64,000 nt of DNA from NCBI GenBank assembly GCA_025765615.1, contig JAIVFJ010000030.1:248001-312000 (forward strand). The letters run 5' to 3'. Source of the DNA: Zopfochytrium polystomum (taxonomy: Eukaryota > Chytridiomycota > Chytridiomycetes > Chytridiales > Chytridiaceae). Below are positions 1-11,600 of the stretch, piece after piece. A program made the translations under genes and the position numbers. Position 1 is the first letter of the stretch. Every line of letters starts with the position of its first letter. The notes under the pieces were generated by a model, which was given only the letters and a program-made list of their open reading frames with translations, had not been told where the DNA came from and ran no database searches.

Positions 1-115
1 GCCCCTTTTCATTAGTCAGGTTTGGTATTGAGGTTCATGCTCCAAGTTCCAACTATGGCCCTAGGTGAGGAGTTAGAGAGCACAGTCTCGCACATCTTGA
101 AGCAGAAGCTCAATT
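1..115. repeat. Diverged direct repeat, left copy (cut by the window edge)
   Basis: This segment resembles 2304-2415 in the same orientation. Shared landmarks, in order, are a CCCCTTTT-type start, a GGTATT core, a GGTGAGGA block and the motif GAGAGCACAGTCTC. By eye about three quarters of positions match, with small indels. The two copies bracket about 2.2 kb without genes, so they could be termini of an old insertion or two members of a dispersed family. No open frame or terminal dinucleotides were found that would settle which. Confidence 0.5.
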
Positions 116-504
116 CCTGCACCAAAGTCAAACTTGGAACTTCGCGAACGAATCAGGAAAGAATGGAGGAAGTTTTCCAGCCAAATTCTGCAGAAATTTG
201 GTTGAAAGTATGCCTAAGAGGATCGCAACGGTGTGAGGACGACAGGCTGTCGAGCCTGTGACCTCAAATAAATTAAGTGTATACCCACTTTTTAACTGGT
301 AATTGTGAGGATTACCACCCTGTCTCGACCTGCGTTTTGCTGGCAAAACGTGACTAGGCTTGGATTCCTACTCTCTTATTATTTATTGGGTTTCCATACA
401 GCCTCTGACTGGCTCCGTATGTCTGCCTCTGAGCTCTACTATTATTATTTATTATTGGCGATGTTGCAGACAGAAAGATTCAGTCTTGAATCTAATTGCT
501 GATA

Positions 505-575
505 CAAGGTTCCCTTGCTCAGTGGTTAGAGCGCTCCCTTCAATTGGGAAGGTGCCAAGTTCGAGACATGTTAGT
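505..575 (+). repeat. tRNA-like head, possible SINE remnant
   Basis: A box A-like stretch (TTGCTCAGTGGTTAGAGCG) folds into a perfect D arm (GCTC/GAGC). It is followed by an anticodon-arm-like hairpin around 537-554 and a box B-like GTTCGAGAC. The T stem and acceptor stem do not pair, so this is not an intact tRNA gene. The combination fits the 5' head of a tRNA-derived SINE or a decayed tRNA copy. Confidence 0.35.
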
Positions 576-1292
576 TGACAGACTGGGGAGAAATGCAAAG
601 TCCTACTATGCCTGGCCAATGGTCCCTCACTTTTGGAAATGACTTAGGACTGAAACACTTCTGTGGGAGAAGTGCTAAGCCCAGATGGACAGAGTTAACA
701 AGATGATGGCAAAGCTAACAAGCTCTACCACCTGCTACCATGATGTAATACCTCATAAAAGGGGTATGAGATCACAGAGGTTTTCTTTATCTTTTCATTG
801 GTGACTTTTACTTATTTTTCCAATCAGTAATTTATCCTGTTTTTCCTGTCTTTCCTGTTTTCTCTTTTATTTATTCCTTGTTTGTCTCTGTCTGTGTCTT
901 TTCTTTCTTGTGTGGCTGAAAGTGATTGTCTTCTTATCTGCATCAATCATCAGCCCTCTCCCTTCTGTTTGCCAAGAAATGCCCCATGATTCTCTGAGCT
1001 GTCTTCCTTGTTTGATGGCTCAGCCCCATTGTTTGGTGACTCACTCCTCCTCTCTCTTCTTTGCTGTTTTATTTATTGTTTTGTTCTTTTGCATATGTTT
1101 TCCCCTCTTTTCCCTTCCTTCTCCCTGCTGATTCCAACCCTTTCCTATTTAAGCAGCTGCCCCCCATCTTGTTGACTGTGAGAACCTGTGCCTGAAGTCC
1201 CTTGCCTGCCCTTTTCTTCCTGACTGTATGTAGAGCTGGGGGTGGCAGTCCCCTGGTGTGTGACAGGAGGTTGAAGTCCTCTTGGCCATGAT

Positions 1293-1335
1293 GGCAGTGT
1301 GCTGGGTTCAAGCCCCAGTGCACCTCACCAATTCT
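1293..1335 (+). repeat. tRNA-like T-arm with box B (decayed)
   Basis: The sequence CTGGGTTCAAGCCCCAG forms a perfect 5-bp T stem with a canonical GGTTCAAGCCC box B, and a CACC/CCA-like end lies downstream. No matching acceptor 5' strand or box A was found at the right distance upstream. It is therefore read as a tRNA-derived fragment rather than a functional gene. Confidence 0.3.
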
Positions 1336-2303
1336 GCATGCTGTTTAGGTTGGACTGGGTAGGAGCCACTTGGTGATGGAAGGATGGAGGGTAATCTGTG
1401 GTGGTGCCTCTAGGTTCCTGTCAATACATCTAGTCAAATCCAGGTCTCTCAAGGGGATATGAATGAGCTGTCTGGTCAGGTACTGCTGCAGGAATGGTCT
1501 CTCAGGTATGCCCCCTCCTCCCTGGTTGTTGGCTCCTGTGGCCTCTGGTGGACCTGGTCTTCACTGGGTTCAGTCCCTCTTTCTCTCAGATTAATGCCTG
1601 TGATGTCATGGTGCCACATTTGGGTGAGGGAGTGGGTGTTAACCTTCCTTCCTTCTAAGATAGGGAATTCCTCTGGCTTGGTGAAGCAGATGTCTGTGTC
1701 CTAGTAGGATGAAGTAAGAAGAGTCCCACTGTCTCCCACCCCTGTGTGCCCCCTCCTTGGATTGAGTTGGAACTTCTCCTTGGAGTGAGACAAGTTGTGT
1801 CTGGTTAAGGGGAAAACAGTTCTGATTTAATTCAACAGACACCTCTGCACACTAACTGTTCCTTGTGTTTGCCCTCTGTGTCCAACCCCCTCCAACTTAG
1901 GGCTTGTCTTTGACAGAGAGGGAGCCTTGCTCCATGGTGGTGGCTCCAACAGACTGGGGTCTGGCCACTTTCCTCCCCACTCTCTTGTCTTCTTCAGTTG
2001 GATTGGAGTGCTGCACTTAGTGCCGCTCCCTGGAGCTTGCTGCATCTTGCACCTCCAGCATTGTTACCAGATTTCCCAGTCCCCTTTGGCTTTGGCTTTT
2101 GCCTCCCATTGGGCCCACTCTGTGTGATGGACCAGAGAACCCTGCACATTCTTTGCTAGTGTGCCACCTTTTCACAGTTGCCTTTGGTCTGAGTGTGAGA
2201 GTCTTCTCTTTGTGTGCAGTAAGAGAGTTTCTTTGTGTTTCTTGGGCTTCTTAAGACTCCAAATACATTGTCCTGTCTAGTGACCCCTAGACATCTCCTT
2301 TCT

Positions 2304-2415
2304 GCCCTTTTTCACTCTTCAGGATTGGTATTTAGGTCATTGCTCTATTTGCCACCCATAGCCCAGGGTGAGGATTTGGAGAGCACAGTCTCACAGCGGT
2401 CATTGAGGCAAAGGG
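2304..2415. repeat. Diverged direct repeat, right copy
   Basis: This copy corresponds to positions 1-115, with the same order of landmarks ending in GAGAGCACAGTCTC. The next 400 bp (2416-2819) hold no recognisable gene. A degenerate tRNA-like stretch lies near 2516-2590 (AGCGGCTGATAGAGCAG followed by GGCTCGAGG). Confidence 0.5.
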
Positions 2416-2822
2416 AGGAACACAGATTACGGAATAAAAATTTTCACATCAACACACAAAATTGTGCCAGTGCATAGGTCACACATTCAACTCCACCTCT
2501 TGCATAATACGTACATGTGGCACCTCAGCGGCTGATAGAGCAGATCTCTGAGAGTTGTACATACTATTCGCGGCTCGAGGAATGAGCGCATTTTTGTAAC
2601 TGGCGGACTATCAAACAACCAGTTGAGTAACTATTCACTTTGCCCCAGCCCCCGCAGCCCGCGAAGGGCCTTACGGTGACCTAGCAATCACGTCGAGTTC
2701 CAGTTACTTAAAACCTTAGTCTGATTTGATTAACGCGTGAGGAGATTTGCACACGCTAATAATTAAGTCATTCTGGGGTTTGACCAAGCGTCAAAGGAGT
2801 GAGTTTTGCTTCATAGATTAAG

Positions 2823-2991
2823 CACTTGGCTGAATCAGGCGAGCCCCCAAAAGCATTGCAACTGCTTAACCGTGAAAGGAAGCCTTCCTTATTGTCAGTG
2901 CTTGCTGCTCACCGTACTGACGATGACATTGACATTTGCTTCCGCCAATTGGAACAGAATCTTTCATCGAAGTCCCACAAGGTCCTTTCCT
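2823..2991 (+). CDS. Possible orphan exon, unrecognised
   Basis: An open stretch after an AG (at about 2820-2822) reads as balanced, helix-forming sequence (for example KALQLLNRERKPSLLSVLAA, then DDDIDICFRQLEQ) and meets a GT at about 2992. The amino-acid mix is more protein-like than the surrounding repeat DNA. No upstream exon, start codon or family could be identified, and the next AG falls inside the 3' end of the convergent phosphatase gene. It may be the last piece of a gene destroyed by the repeat DNA to its left, or chance. Confidence 0.25.
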
Positions 2992-3041
2992 CCTCGCACC
3001 ATTGCAATTCTTGAATTTTTGAACACAGCGAACAGCAACTG

Positions 3042-4593
3042 TTAAGGTGTCGGCGAAGAGCTAGTTGCAGGAGACGAGCTGGCGTCATTGTTGTCGCCCG
3101 GCGCGATGGTGGCAGCCATTCTCAAATTTACACATATGTCGGCCACAACGAAGCGATGGTCTGACGTCCCGGCGCACCCACTGTCGTAGAGGTTGAAGGA
3201 GATGGAGGCAGGAGAAGCTGTCAAAGGCACAGCTGAACCAGCTGCTTTCACTAGAATTCGGTCGGTCCACGAAGGTATGCGAGACTTCCCGCTGGTATCA
3301 TAGCGCAGCCCTTCGCTTTCTTCGTCTTCGGCAGCCTCCACCTTTCCATGCAATTTTCGGCGAAGAGCGCGCTTTCTATCTCTGTCGAGTTTGTATGTCG
3401 GCATGAAAGTGATAGGCGCCTCGACGAAGCCACTGAAGACGGTGCCTTTCTTCATCTCCTGCTGGAGCTGGTCGTTGTGGATCATGATCTATGATTGGCG
3501 AAGGATAACAAAAGTTGACGCGAAGAAGCGAACGGCCCAGGCTGCGAACGCTCTCACCTCCAGCCTTTCTTGGGAGATCAGCCGGTCGATCATCCCCCTC
3601 GTCCCATTCACTCTGTAGTTCAAGTCGCCAAACCAGAAAATGAACTTGTATTGCTCGATTTTCTTCTTTCTCCTCTTTGGCGGCAAAGGATCAGTAGTAA
3701 AGCCTTCGGCCACGGTTATAGCTTTGGCATCTGAAGCGAGAAATCAGAGTGAACCGCCAGTGTTGTCTCTTGCTTCACTTACTCTTTCTGCGGAGTGCCT
3801 TGTCCGACAGTGGGAAGAGAAATAGGTCAGCGCATATAGCGTGGAAACCAGCGTTGCGCTCGTCTGTCTGATCTTGGTGTGCTGAGATGTTTTTTAGTTT
3901 CCAGTATCAGGCAAACGAGGAAATGTTCCCACCAGGCAAGTGGGAGTTCACAAAAACGAGCGACGCCGAGAAGAGCTCGAACCCGATAGCGACAGCCCCC
4001 TTGTTTCGAAGCAGACGATATCGCCCGATGGCAGTGTGGCCCGTCGCAACGTCTTTGAATTCGCAACAGCAGTGCACACATAAAATGTTAGTGACACGAA
4101 AGCGCCAGCCAGATCAACTTTGTAAGAGCCACGAATCGAGCGGAGAAAATACCTTGAACGTTTCCAATGAGTCCCGCACGCACAAAAACGGCCAAGTGCA
4201 ATGTACCGACCTGCCGCGCTGCGACTAGGTGCAGCGCAGGGGTGAGCGCACGAAGCAGTGCATGCGTCCAAGGGTTGGCCTCAAATGCTGCGCACGGAAT
4301 ATTGAACGAGCGGCACACCTCCTGCGTGCCGATTGCGACGACGTCCGGATGGTGAGAAGCGCGGCTTAAAAGATTGCGAGGGTCTGTCGGAAGCTTTTTT
4401 TTTAAGGTAATATTCCGCCCAAACCAGGTTAGGTCTCGTCAGTGTGACACTGTCGAAGCATTCAACTGCGACGCACAGCCCCACTGAGGTTCCAGGTTGC
4501 GATGAATATCTTCAGCTGATCACAGGATACCGCTTCTCCAGTTGGATTACTTGTGGTAATCGCGGGCACTGAGCTCGCGAGCGTTTCGAACAT
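3042..4593 (-). CDS. Inositol polyphosphate 5-phosphatase
   Basis: Catalytic-domain enzyme of the inositol polyphosphate 5-phosphatase family (endonuclease/exonuclease/phosphatase fold), which removes the 5-phosphate from inositol phosphates or phosphoinositides. Motifs in order along the minus strand: ATWNLSGA at the N-terminus; DVVAIGTQEV with the metal-binding Glu (about 4300); FVNSHLPGG (about 3940); FWFGDLNYR (about 3630); RIPSWTDRIL (about 3260); TSDHRFV (about 3160). The ATG at 4593 gives only a short leader before the domain. The last intron is about 3486-3553, GTGAG...TAG. No Sac1, SH2 or C2 domain is visible, so this is a short, catalytic-domain-only member; the subtype is not assigned. 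All catalytic motifs are present. Confidence 0.85.
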
Positions 4594-5560
4594 GACGAGG
4601 AAAATGCAATAGGGACGAGGAGAGTGGAAAGTTGGGCAAGTTGATGTTGGATAGACGACGCGGCACAGAACGAGAATCGCCTCACCGACAATCTGCCGAG
4701 TTCCCCGCATCAATTGTAGTGTAAACACACGATGGCAAATTTTTTTGCAAACGGGTCATTGAATGTTACATACCGGCGGTCCATAAAGGCTTCTGGGGGG
4801 GCAGAAGCGATTATAAAAAACCAACTGGCATACTCAAATCTCTCGCTGCGAAGTTGAATCTTGCATTTTGCTTTTGGAGAGGGTTGACTCCTCAAAAAAA
4901 GGGCTTCATCTTTTGACAAAAGCGCTTATGCTGTGGGAATTTCCTCTGGGCTTCCCCTCTCGCATTTGCTCAGTCAGCTTGGTGCACAGCTGCGCACGGA
5001 GCTCAGAAACTGAAGTTAAACGATGACTTGTACTTTCTGTGAGATATGAGGCTCTCACTGCAGAACATGAAAACGCACTGCCATGTTAGTTCCCCCTTGG
5101 TCTTTGTTATTCTCATTTTACTGGTTTCGTTACAACTCAAAATGAGCTTGAAAAACGGAAGCTTTCAGGCGAGCTGTGCATGTCCGTCACTGTGGAAGGC
5201 CAGCGCTGATGTTAACCCAGGTTAGAAACTAAAACGATTCCAGATAGTTGGTAATGAAAAGCGATTGCGATTTTCGGACATGGGACAGGTTGACTTCAGT
5301 TGCAGCTTCATTGGCAATTACAGTTTACATTTTTGGACATTGGCTACGAATGAGAACCGACCCAGAACTGGCAGAAACTTGTGGGGGAATCGAGATCTGA
5401 CTTACTTTACCAACGGCCTGCATTTTAAGAACCATCGGGCACATTTAGAGAGAGCTGCATCAAAACGGGCTTACAAAGTCTAGAGCACTATCGCCGATTC
5501 TGCATTCGACTACTTGCAGTCTTTTTCTTACGCCATTTTTACAGTGGACCTTCCGACATT
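4594..5560. other. Intergenic, no gene seen
   Basis: Almost 1 kb between the 5' end of the phosphatase gene and the 3' end of the MRNIP-like gene. Short open frames exist on both strands but have no convincing composition or splice context. The portion next to 4593 presumably carries the phosphatase promoter; no clear TATA element was identified. Confidence 0.5.
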
Positions 5561-6687
5561 TCAAAAAAAGTTCCCGTCGGAGTCCTCATCTCCGTCATCA
5601 AACTCCGCCCATTCGGAAACGGCAGGCCTCTGAAAGGGTGTGGGCTGTGTTTTACTGTTGGACTGGGACGGCCGAGGCAGCACGCCCGCCGGACTCTCCC
5701 TCTTCGGGTCCGCGCGCAGGGTGGAAGCTTTCGAATCCGCGGGCGGCGCCTTGCTGGACTTGGCATTCGTGGTGGATGTGGACAGCCCCATCAGTTTATC
5801 TCGAAGACTGCTCCCCAACGATCTGCAGTGGGGTGCGCTGTTAGATTCTCTTCTGTGCGCACGAAACAGAAAAAGGGGAGCTACAAAGAGAGGGGCGTAA
5901 AAGTGGGGACCAAAAGGGAGGAGTGCGGGGAGAAGCAAAACCCATACTCTTGTGGCACAGGTTTGTCACGGGCAACGAGCGGTTGAAACGGAGGTGCCGC
6001 CTCCCGAGGTTGCTGCGAGGGCCATTGCCCCTTCGTCGATGGCTGGAGTCCTCTGGCAACAGAGCCCGCTCGCTCACCAAGCTCGTCGCTGCTATCCCTG
6101 CTGATCCTCGCGGATTTCGCAACCACCTTCGAACGACGGCTGTCAGTTGCTGTGTTTTCGTCCGAGGCGCCCCTTGCCCTCTTCCGCTTTGCCTGAGGGG
6201 GTGGTGCGTCCATGAAGTAACCAGCGCTGTCGTCCGCACCGTCGCCATCCTCGTCTGCGTCGACAAACGTTGCCCACATGGATGGTCGTTCAGTTGACGG
6301 CCCCAGACGGGTACCTTCCAGGCTATGAGGACCACTAAAGTCGTCCCCTCGCTCCTCCATTCGCAGCGCCCTCTGCTCTACGACCAGATCGTCAGCCTCC
6401 CCACGTAGCTCATTCAGCCTTTGCGCCACAGGGCGGCAGTCTTTGGCAAGGTCCGATTCGTGGTAGACACGCAGAAGGCTCTGTTTGGTCTGGCAGAGAG
6501 GACAGGACCATTTGGGTACTTTCTTTTTCTGTGGAATGGGAACAGGGGGCGTCGATGAGCGATTTAACGATTGGGCAATCGGCAAAGAAGGATACCTTCC
6601 CTGACGAGAGAAAACGGAGACCAGGGCTACCTGCTGAACCTGGAACGCGGCGCACTCGACACAACGGACGACGAGGAAGAGTGGCAT
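5561..6687 (-). CDS. MRNIP-like zinc-ribbon protein
   Basis: The N-terminus has the arrangement of the MRN-complex-interacting protein family (MRNIP/UPF0544): VRCVECAAFQVQQ, then KKVPKWSCPLCQTKQSLLRV, then a DCRPVAQRLNELRGE helix. Two CxxC pairs can form a zinc ribbon. An intron (GTAGCC...CACAG, about 6527-6630) separates the pairs, and its removal joins QQ directly to KKK as in the family. The middle is Ser/Arg/Asp-rich with a basic KRKRAR patch (possible nuclear signal). The protein ends in an acidic EFDDGDEDSDGNFF tail like the acidic tail of animal MRNIP. A second intron lies near 5860-5945. In animals MRNIP acts with MRE11-RAD50-NBS1 in DNA damage responses; that role here is inference. 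ATG at 6687 is the first in frame with the ribbon. Confidence 0.7.
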
Positions 6688-6862
6688 CGTCGTTGTTGTT
6701 GCGGTTGGCGGTGATGCAAAGAACCGGACTTGTCGCGTCCACTTCTGCAAAGCCTGAAGCCCACCAGCCAAAACAAAAAAAGAAAAAAGAAAAAGTAAAA
6801 ATAATACGAAAAAAAAAAGATCACCGCAGCTGGCTCGCGTGGCGTATCAGCAGTGGCCCTGA
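6688..6862. promoter_or_regulatory. Short divergent (bidirectional) promoter region
   Basis: Only 175 bp separate the start codons of the MRNIP-like gene (-) and RPC31 (+), so the promoters must overlap. It contains a purine-rich A/AAAG tract (about 6772-6822). No TATA box was recognised. Confidence 0.5.
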
Positions 6863-7861
6863 ATGTCGCGGGGTCGAGGGCGTGGGCGAGGGCGCGGCGG
6901 CTTCGGAATCGAAGCAATCGAGAACATCTTCTATCAGGGCACCCCGCTTTTTCCGGTTAGTGGCTTGCGTGCCGGTGCCCTGTTAACAAGGAGATGCCCT
7001 TGCTGGTGTTGGAGGGATTTGCACCCGTTCCTCACTTCCCCCAAAACATCTGACGTTTCCGTGCTAGGACCGATCGACGCCACTGCCAGCCTTTCGGCCT
7101 GTTTCCGATGAAGAGAAGGAGATGCTGGACTTCAATTCTCAGTTTCTTGATTCAATCAAGGAGTCTCCGTTCTACCTCGAGGCCCCGATCGTTCGAGATG
7201 GTTGGAATTGATTTCCCTCTGCGGCTTGCTCGCCATTTGACCACCCCCGCCTCCCCGCCTTCAATCTCGCAGACGTGGAGAGGTACTCTGACCGATATAA
7301 GTCCTGGCTGAGACCAAAGACGAAGTCTCTTCACACGGTTAACGTTGGTTCGATCACACAGTTACCAATGTTAATATGCGTGTGCTTACTGTTCAGCAGA
7401 CTTGAAGTACTTCCCAGAGGAGCTCCACCAGGTGCATGATCCGAGCAGGAAGCCTGGTGCGTGTGATGTTGCAGTTTTGGAACGCACTTTGGATAATGTC
7501 CCTCTGCCATCATACAGGCAACAAGTCAACAAAGGGCGCCGTCGACCTTGAGAAGCGATTCAAGGAGCTTGAGAAAGAAGAGCAGGACGAGTCGAAGAAG
7601 AAGAAAACTGGTGTTAGTGAAGTTTGTTCGTTAAGTTTCATGAATGATAACTCTTCTGAAGGAAATTGTTGTCGAAGAAGAGGATGCCGCTCAGGATGAG
7701 CCATACGACGAGGAAGAGGAAGAGGAAATCGACGATTATGCATTGGAACGAGAGGTGGACGATGACGATCTGGGAATCGGGGACGACTCGGATGGAGGTT
7801 CGTGTAGTCCTTGAACGAACTTGTTGGTTAATTAGTCGTTTTCACAGGGGGCGATTACTAA
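6863..7861 (+). CDS. RPC31: RNA polymerase III subunit Rpc31/RPC7
   Basis: Specific subunit of RNA polymerase III in the Rpc31/RPC7 family, part of the initiation subcomplex with Rpc82 and Rpc34. Visible landmarks: a Gly/Arg-rich N-terminus (SRGRGRGRGRGGFG) followed by PLFP; an ERYSDRYKSWLRP helix; DLKYFPEELHQVHDPSRKP; a Lys/Glu-rich linker (VDLEKRFKELEKEEQDESKK); and a long acidic C-terminus (EEEEEEIDDYALEREVDDDD) ending GGGDY. About seven exons give roughly 200 residues, the usual family length. Exon 1 is 6863-6955, exon 2 7068-7200 and the last exon 7848-7861. The donor of exon 3 is uncertain (GTTCGA near 7348 keeps the frame). It shares its promoter region with the MRNIP-like gene. Confidence 0.85.
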
Positions 7862-8615
7862 ATACTTGATACAACTTTCAATAATGAGACCTGCAATCCC
7901 ACAACTCCTTTTGGCTATGAGATTGCTCATTCATCGTTCCGCTCTCTGACTAAGATGAGGACTCGGGGACGTCCAGGAACCTCGTTCCGATCTGCTGCTT
8001 CCCAGCCCTCATATTGCTTCGGTGCCTTTCCCGTTCGCTGAAATCTCCTTAAAGACGTTGTTTTCTCCAGTCCGTACGTCTGTGCTCTGGTCGAATCGCC
8101 CAGGTGAGTCAGACGGTGTTTGGAACTGCCAACTCCTTTCCTCAAACGGTTAGCCTTGGTGCTTCTGCTTTTTGGACTTTCGGATCTCCGCCTTTTCCCC
8201 TGGCAAATGCCTCCACTGGATCTCCCACCGCTGCACTTCCCCCGTATCGCTCTTCCTCTTCAGTAGCTACGCTTTGGCTGGCAATCCCGTGTTTCACAAA
8301 GATGATGAAGTGGGGGCGGACAACGCCAATGCGCGTTCTCTGCGATGTTTGAACGGATGCAATATCGAATAAATATCCGCGGTTCCGTGGCACTCGAACC
8401 AATGCCCTTTTTCTGGAAGCTCAAAAATTTTGAACAATGATGTTTCCGCGGTCGAAAACGGTGGTGGCTAATCAAAAACTTTCCGCCAATATGCAAAGCC
8501 AAACATCATCTACTGCACGGGTTGGTTATGTGACAGTGGACACAAATGACGGAAAGGAGCAGAAAAGAAGACAATGATCAATCAAATCTTGGACAGATGT
8601 AGTGAACAACCGAAA
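7862..8615. other. Convergent intergenic region, no gene assigned
   Basis: It lies between the stop codons of RPC31 (+) and KOG1 (-) and should contain both 3' UTRs. Open stretches are present on both strands around 7900-8400, but none has family motifs or a usable start and splice pattern. No tRNA fold could be completed. Confidence 0.5.
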
Positions 8616-11600
8616 CTAAAAGGCTTCGCTCGCAAAAAGACTCAGAGATGCATTGTCCATCGTTCCAGCAGCTAGCAGTGCGCGCTGTGGATGGAAAGCC
8701 AGGCAGCCAACGTTGAAAATCTTCGGCCCCAGGAAACCTTCGTTGTACCGGATGGTGCTGATGTTTACCCCCCTAGTGTTGAAAACACGAATGCTTTCAG
8801 CGTTTGTTCCGCTGCGGTTTGGTCAGTTTTTTCCATATTATGCGTCAAGCTGGACGCACCATGCAAATATCGATGCTTGCTCATGTATGGCGAGAGCCGT
8901 CATCGTCACTCCATGGGGGACCGTGTCGATTACATCGACGCTTCTTCTTTGTCGGATGTCCCAAATCCGCACATCGCCTTTGATACTGCCAGATATCAGG
9001 TTGTAGTTATCACCTTGCTGGATCTGAGCGCACAGTACTTTGTCTTGATGTTCCGAGAAAGATGCAACAAGGCTGATCAAAAGAATAAAACTTTGAGCGT
9101 GGCACGGAGAACAAGTAACAGAAGGTAAGAAAATGGATGAGGACAGCACCTGTCTGTTGGTGCGGCTCTTCTGTCAAAAAGGCGAATTCCACCATCGCCG
9201 AACCCAGCAACGACCAGGTTTCCCGACAGCTTTTCGCTGGTAAGAGCTGTGACTGGCTTCTGTGAACGAGTGGGAATGTCCTGCAATCGAGTTTAAGAAG
9301 AAAGGATTACGAAATCAGCTATTGCTCTATTTGAGTCACCTGAACGCATAGCTCTCGATCGAGATCCCAAACTCGAATTAAACTAGGATCCCCTGCAACG
9401 AGAAGGGAGCCCGAAGTTTGCTGCCAGTCCGAGAGGAGAGGGGAGTCGGAGTAGTCAAGACTCGCATTCAGCGCTTTCCACGAGGACACAAGTTCGATTT
9501 TCGTCGGAGACTGATAGTTTCTGTAAACACGGACGACGCCTTCGTCTGAAATTGTTGCATGTAATGTCAACAAACAGGTAAGTGGGATTAAGCCTTACCA
9601 GACGCCACGAGAAGCATTGCTGCATCGTCCTCATTTATGAATTTGATGGAGGTGATGCGACTGCGTGGTGGATTTCCGTTAGAGAACAGATTTCGTCGAT
9701 TTTGAGCAGCCCAATCGTAAACCCTACGAAATGTGAGCAGTAAGAACGATCATCACAAAGCGTCACAAGAAGAGGCTTACACCAGACCGCTGTGATGATC
9801 TGCGCCAACGATGTGAGTTTCGAATGAGTGGAAAGCCAAAAGAGCCCCAGGGTTATCGTCACTGTGCAGAAAGCAAACTTGGTTTTCGAACTTCTTCACG
9901 CTAGCGTCCCCAAATCGGGTTGCTGCTTCTTCAGCGATCCTGTCATTCCGCTGCTTGCGCCAAAGTCGGCCATTGAACTGCTGACTTCCTGGGTCATCCA
10001 TTTCTGGAACCTGCGTGAGCAAGTGAAAAAGTGAGTTTCATAATCAGGCTTTTCCTTCGTCAGAAATTAACTAACCCTCATCTGCGGTTCCAAAAAGTAC
10101 TCGAGACTCCAGTCGAAGAAAATCGACTCTAACGAGCCACCCTCGGCAGCACTTCGAACACCGCTTTTCAGATGAACTGATATATCCAAGTTTTCCGCAC
10201 TGAAACCCGCCACATCCTTGATACAGTTGACCATTTGCACTGCGGCAGCCTTGACTTCACCATCCTCATATGCACCTTCTTCAACAGCAATGTCCGCTGC
10301 AGGGGTGATTGTAGTGGCGACCGAGGGAATCGCAGCAATAAGTGAGGACAAAGTAGCCTTGAACGGATGTGCAAACGATGCGGACCGTTTCAACGAGGAT
10401 GCTGGTTTCGCTGGAGATGCGTCTACGCGAGGTGAAATGGCAATGGATGCCGGTCGTGTTGAAGTAACGTGATGCACCTGGGACGGTGTGATCGAATGCG
10501 CCGTCATTAGCTCCAAGCTAATTTCGTCCACAACGTGAGAGGCAAGAGCGGCGACGTAAGGAAACGGATCGGCGGAGAGGGAATAGAGCGCCTTTACGCA
10601 AGACATATAGATGGATTGCGAGGGACGGGGAGTAGATGGCCCATTTGTTTGCATAGATCCATCGGATGAAGTTGATTCTGTGGACGTTCGTCTGAATCGT
10701 TTTTTGTCCTCTTTCGCAAGCTCCAGTGCGGCGGTTATGCAAAAGTTCCAATGGCAACTTGCAAATTTCGACAGAACGATGACGAGCTCCTTCCTGACAA
10801 TCGGGGACGCATCTGCAAGTCCCGAAACAACTGCAGCGCCAACGTTATATTCAACAATGCTGGCGATGTCTGGACGGTCGGGCACATTCTTAATCAAGGT
10901 TCCAATAGCGAACATGGCTGCCGCACGAACCTCCGCGACTGGGTCGGTGAGTAAACTCAAAATTCTTGAGTTGACGTTTTCTCTGAAGCAAAGTATTTTT
11001 GCGTCGTTATAGCCCTCCCATAACTTTCCTAAGCCAATGCAGATCCACTGGCGCAACAGTGAGTCTTGATCGTCGAGGTGCAGCACCAGGGTGGACAGCA
11101 GGTCATTCTTCATACACGCCTCCTGGCCCGCTCGGAAGTCGTGACAGAAGATTGATAAGATGAAGGCACACATTGCCCGATGCTCAGAAATGTTTGGAAT
11201 GACCGAGCTTGAATTGGTTGCAGTCAGAATATTGATAAAGTAGGTGAATCCATTGTCTTTAAGTAGATCGTTTTGGCACGAGCGGTCGACGGCGAGAATT
11301 TTCGCCCAGATGAAGACAAGTACTGGCTTCAGTTCTGCTGCAGGGCTTTGCAGTAGTTTGAGCACGTAGGGAAATATGCCAACGGAAAGTGCTAGTTTGA
11401 CGGAAGAGGGACCAAGATCCAAAAATCGGCTGAGCAGCATTAGGGCTCGCAGGCGATGGACTTGCGATAAAAGAACCTGAAGAACTATTGGAAGCTGCTC
11501 CGGCTGACCTTTCGAGACAGCTCCCTTCGTCAGCCAAACTTCAAAAGCAGTGAGCTGTTCCGAAAAGAAGCTGCTATGCTTGTACTCCACCCCTCCACCC

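Larger units (their letters stand above)
116..2303. other. Gene-free, pyrimidine-rich repetitive DNA
   Basis: No reading frame here shows protein-like composition or conserved motifs. Base composition is skewed to C/T, unlike the genes from 3 kb onward, and splice-bounded exons could not be assembled. The stretch contains at least two tRNA-like promoter motifs, listed separately. Transposon-derived or subtelomere-like filler is the simplest reading, but no transposase or reverse-transcriptase residue pattern was seen. Confidence 0.45.

Noticed and set aside
505..575. A functional tRNA gene
   Set aside because: The D arm is perfect, but the T stem and acceptor stem cannot pair, so only a tRNA-derived remnant is reported.
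7927..8402. A small gene between RPC31 and KOG1
   Set aside because: The open stretches lack an ATG in good context, splice-consistent neighbours or family motifs, and the region is needed for two 3' UTRs.
8653..9128. Plus-strand frames over the 3' end of KOG1
   Set aside because: They are antisense to clear WD40 exons of raptor on the minus strand.
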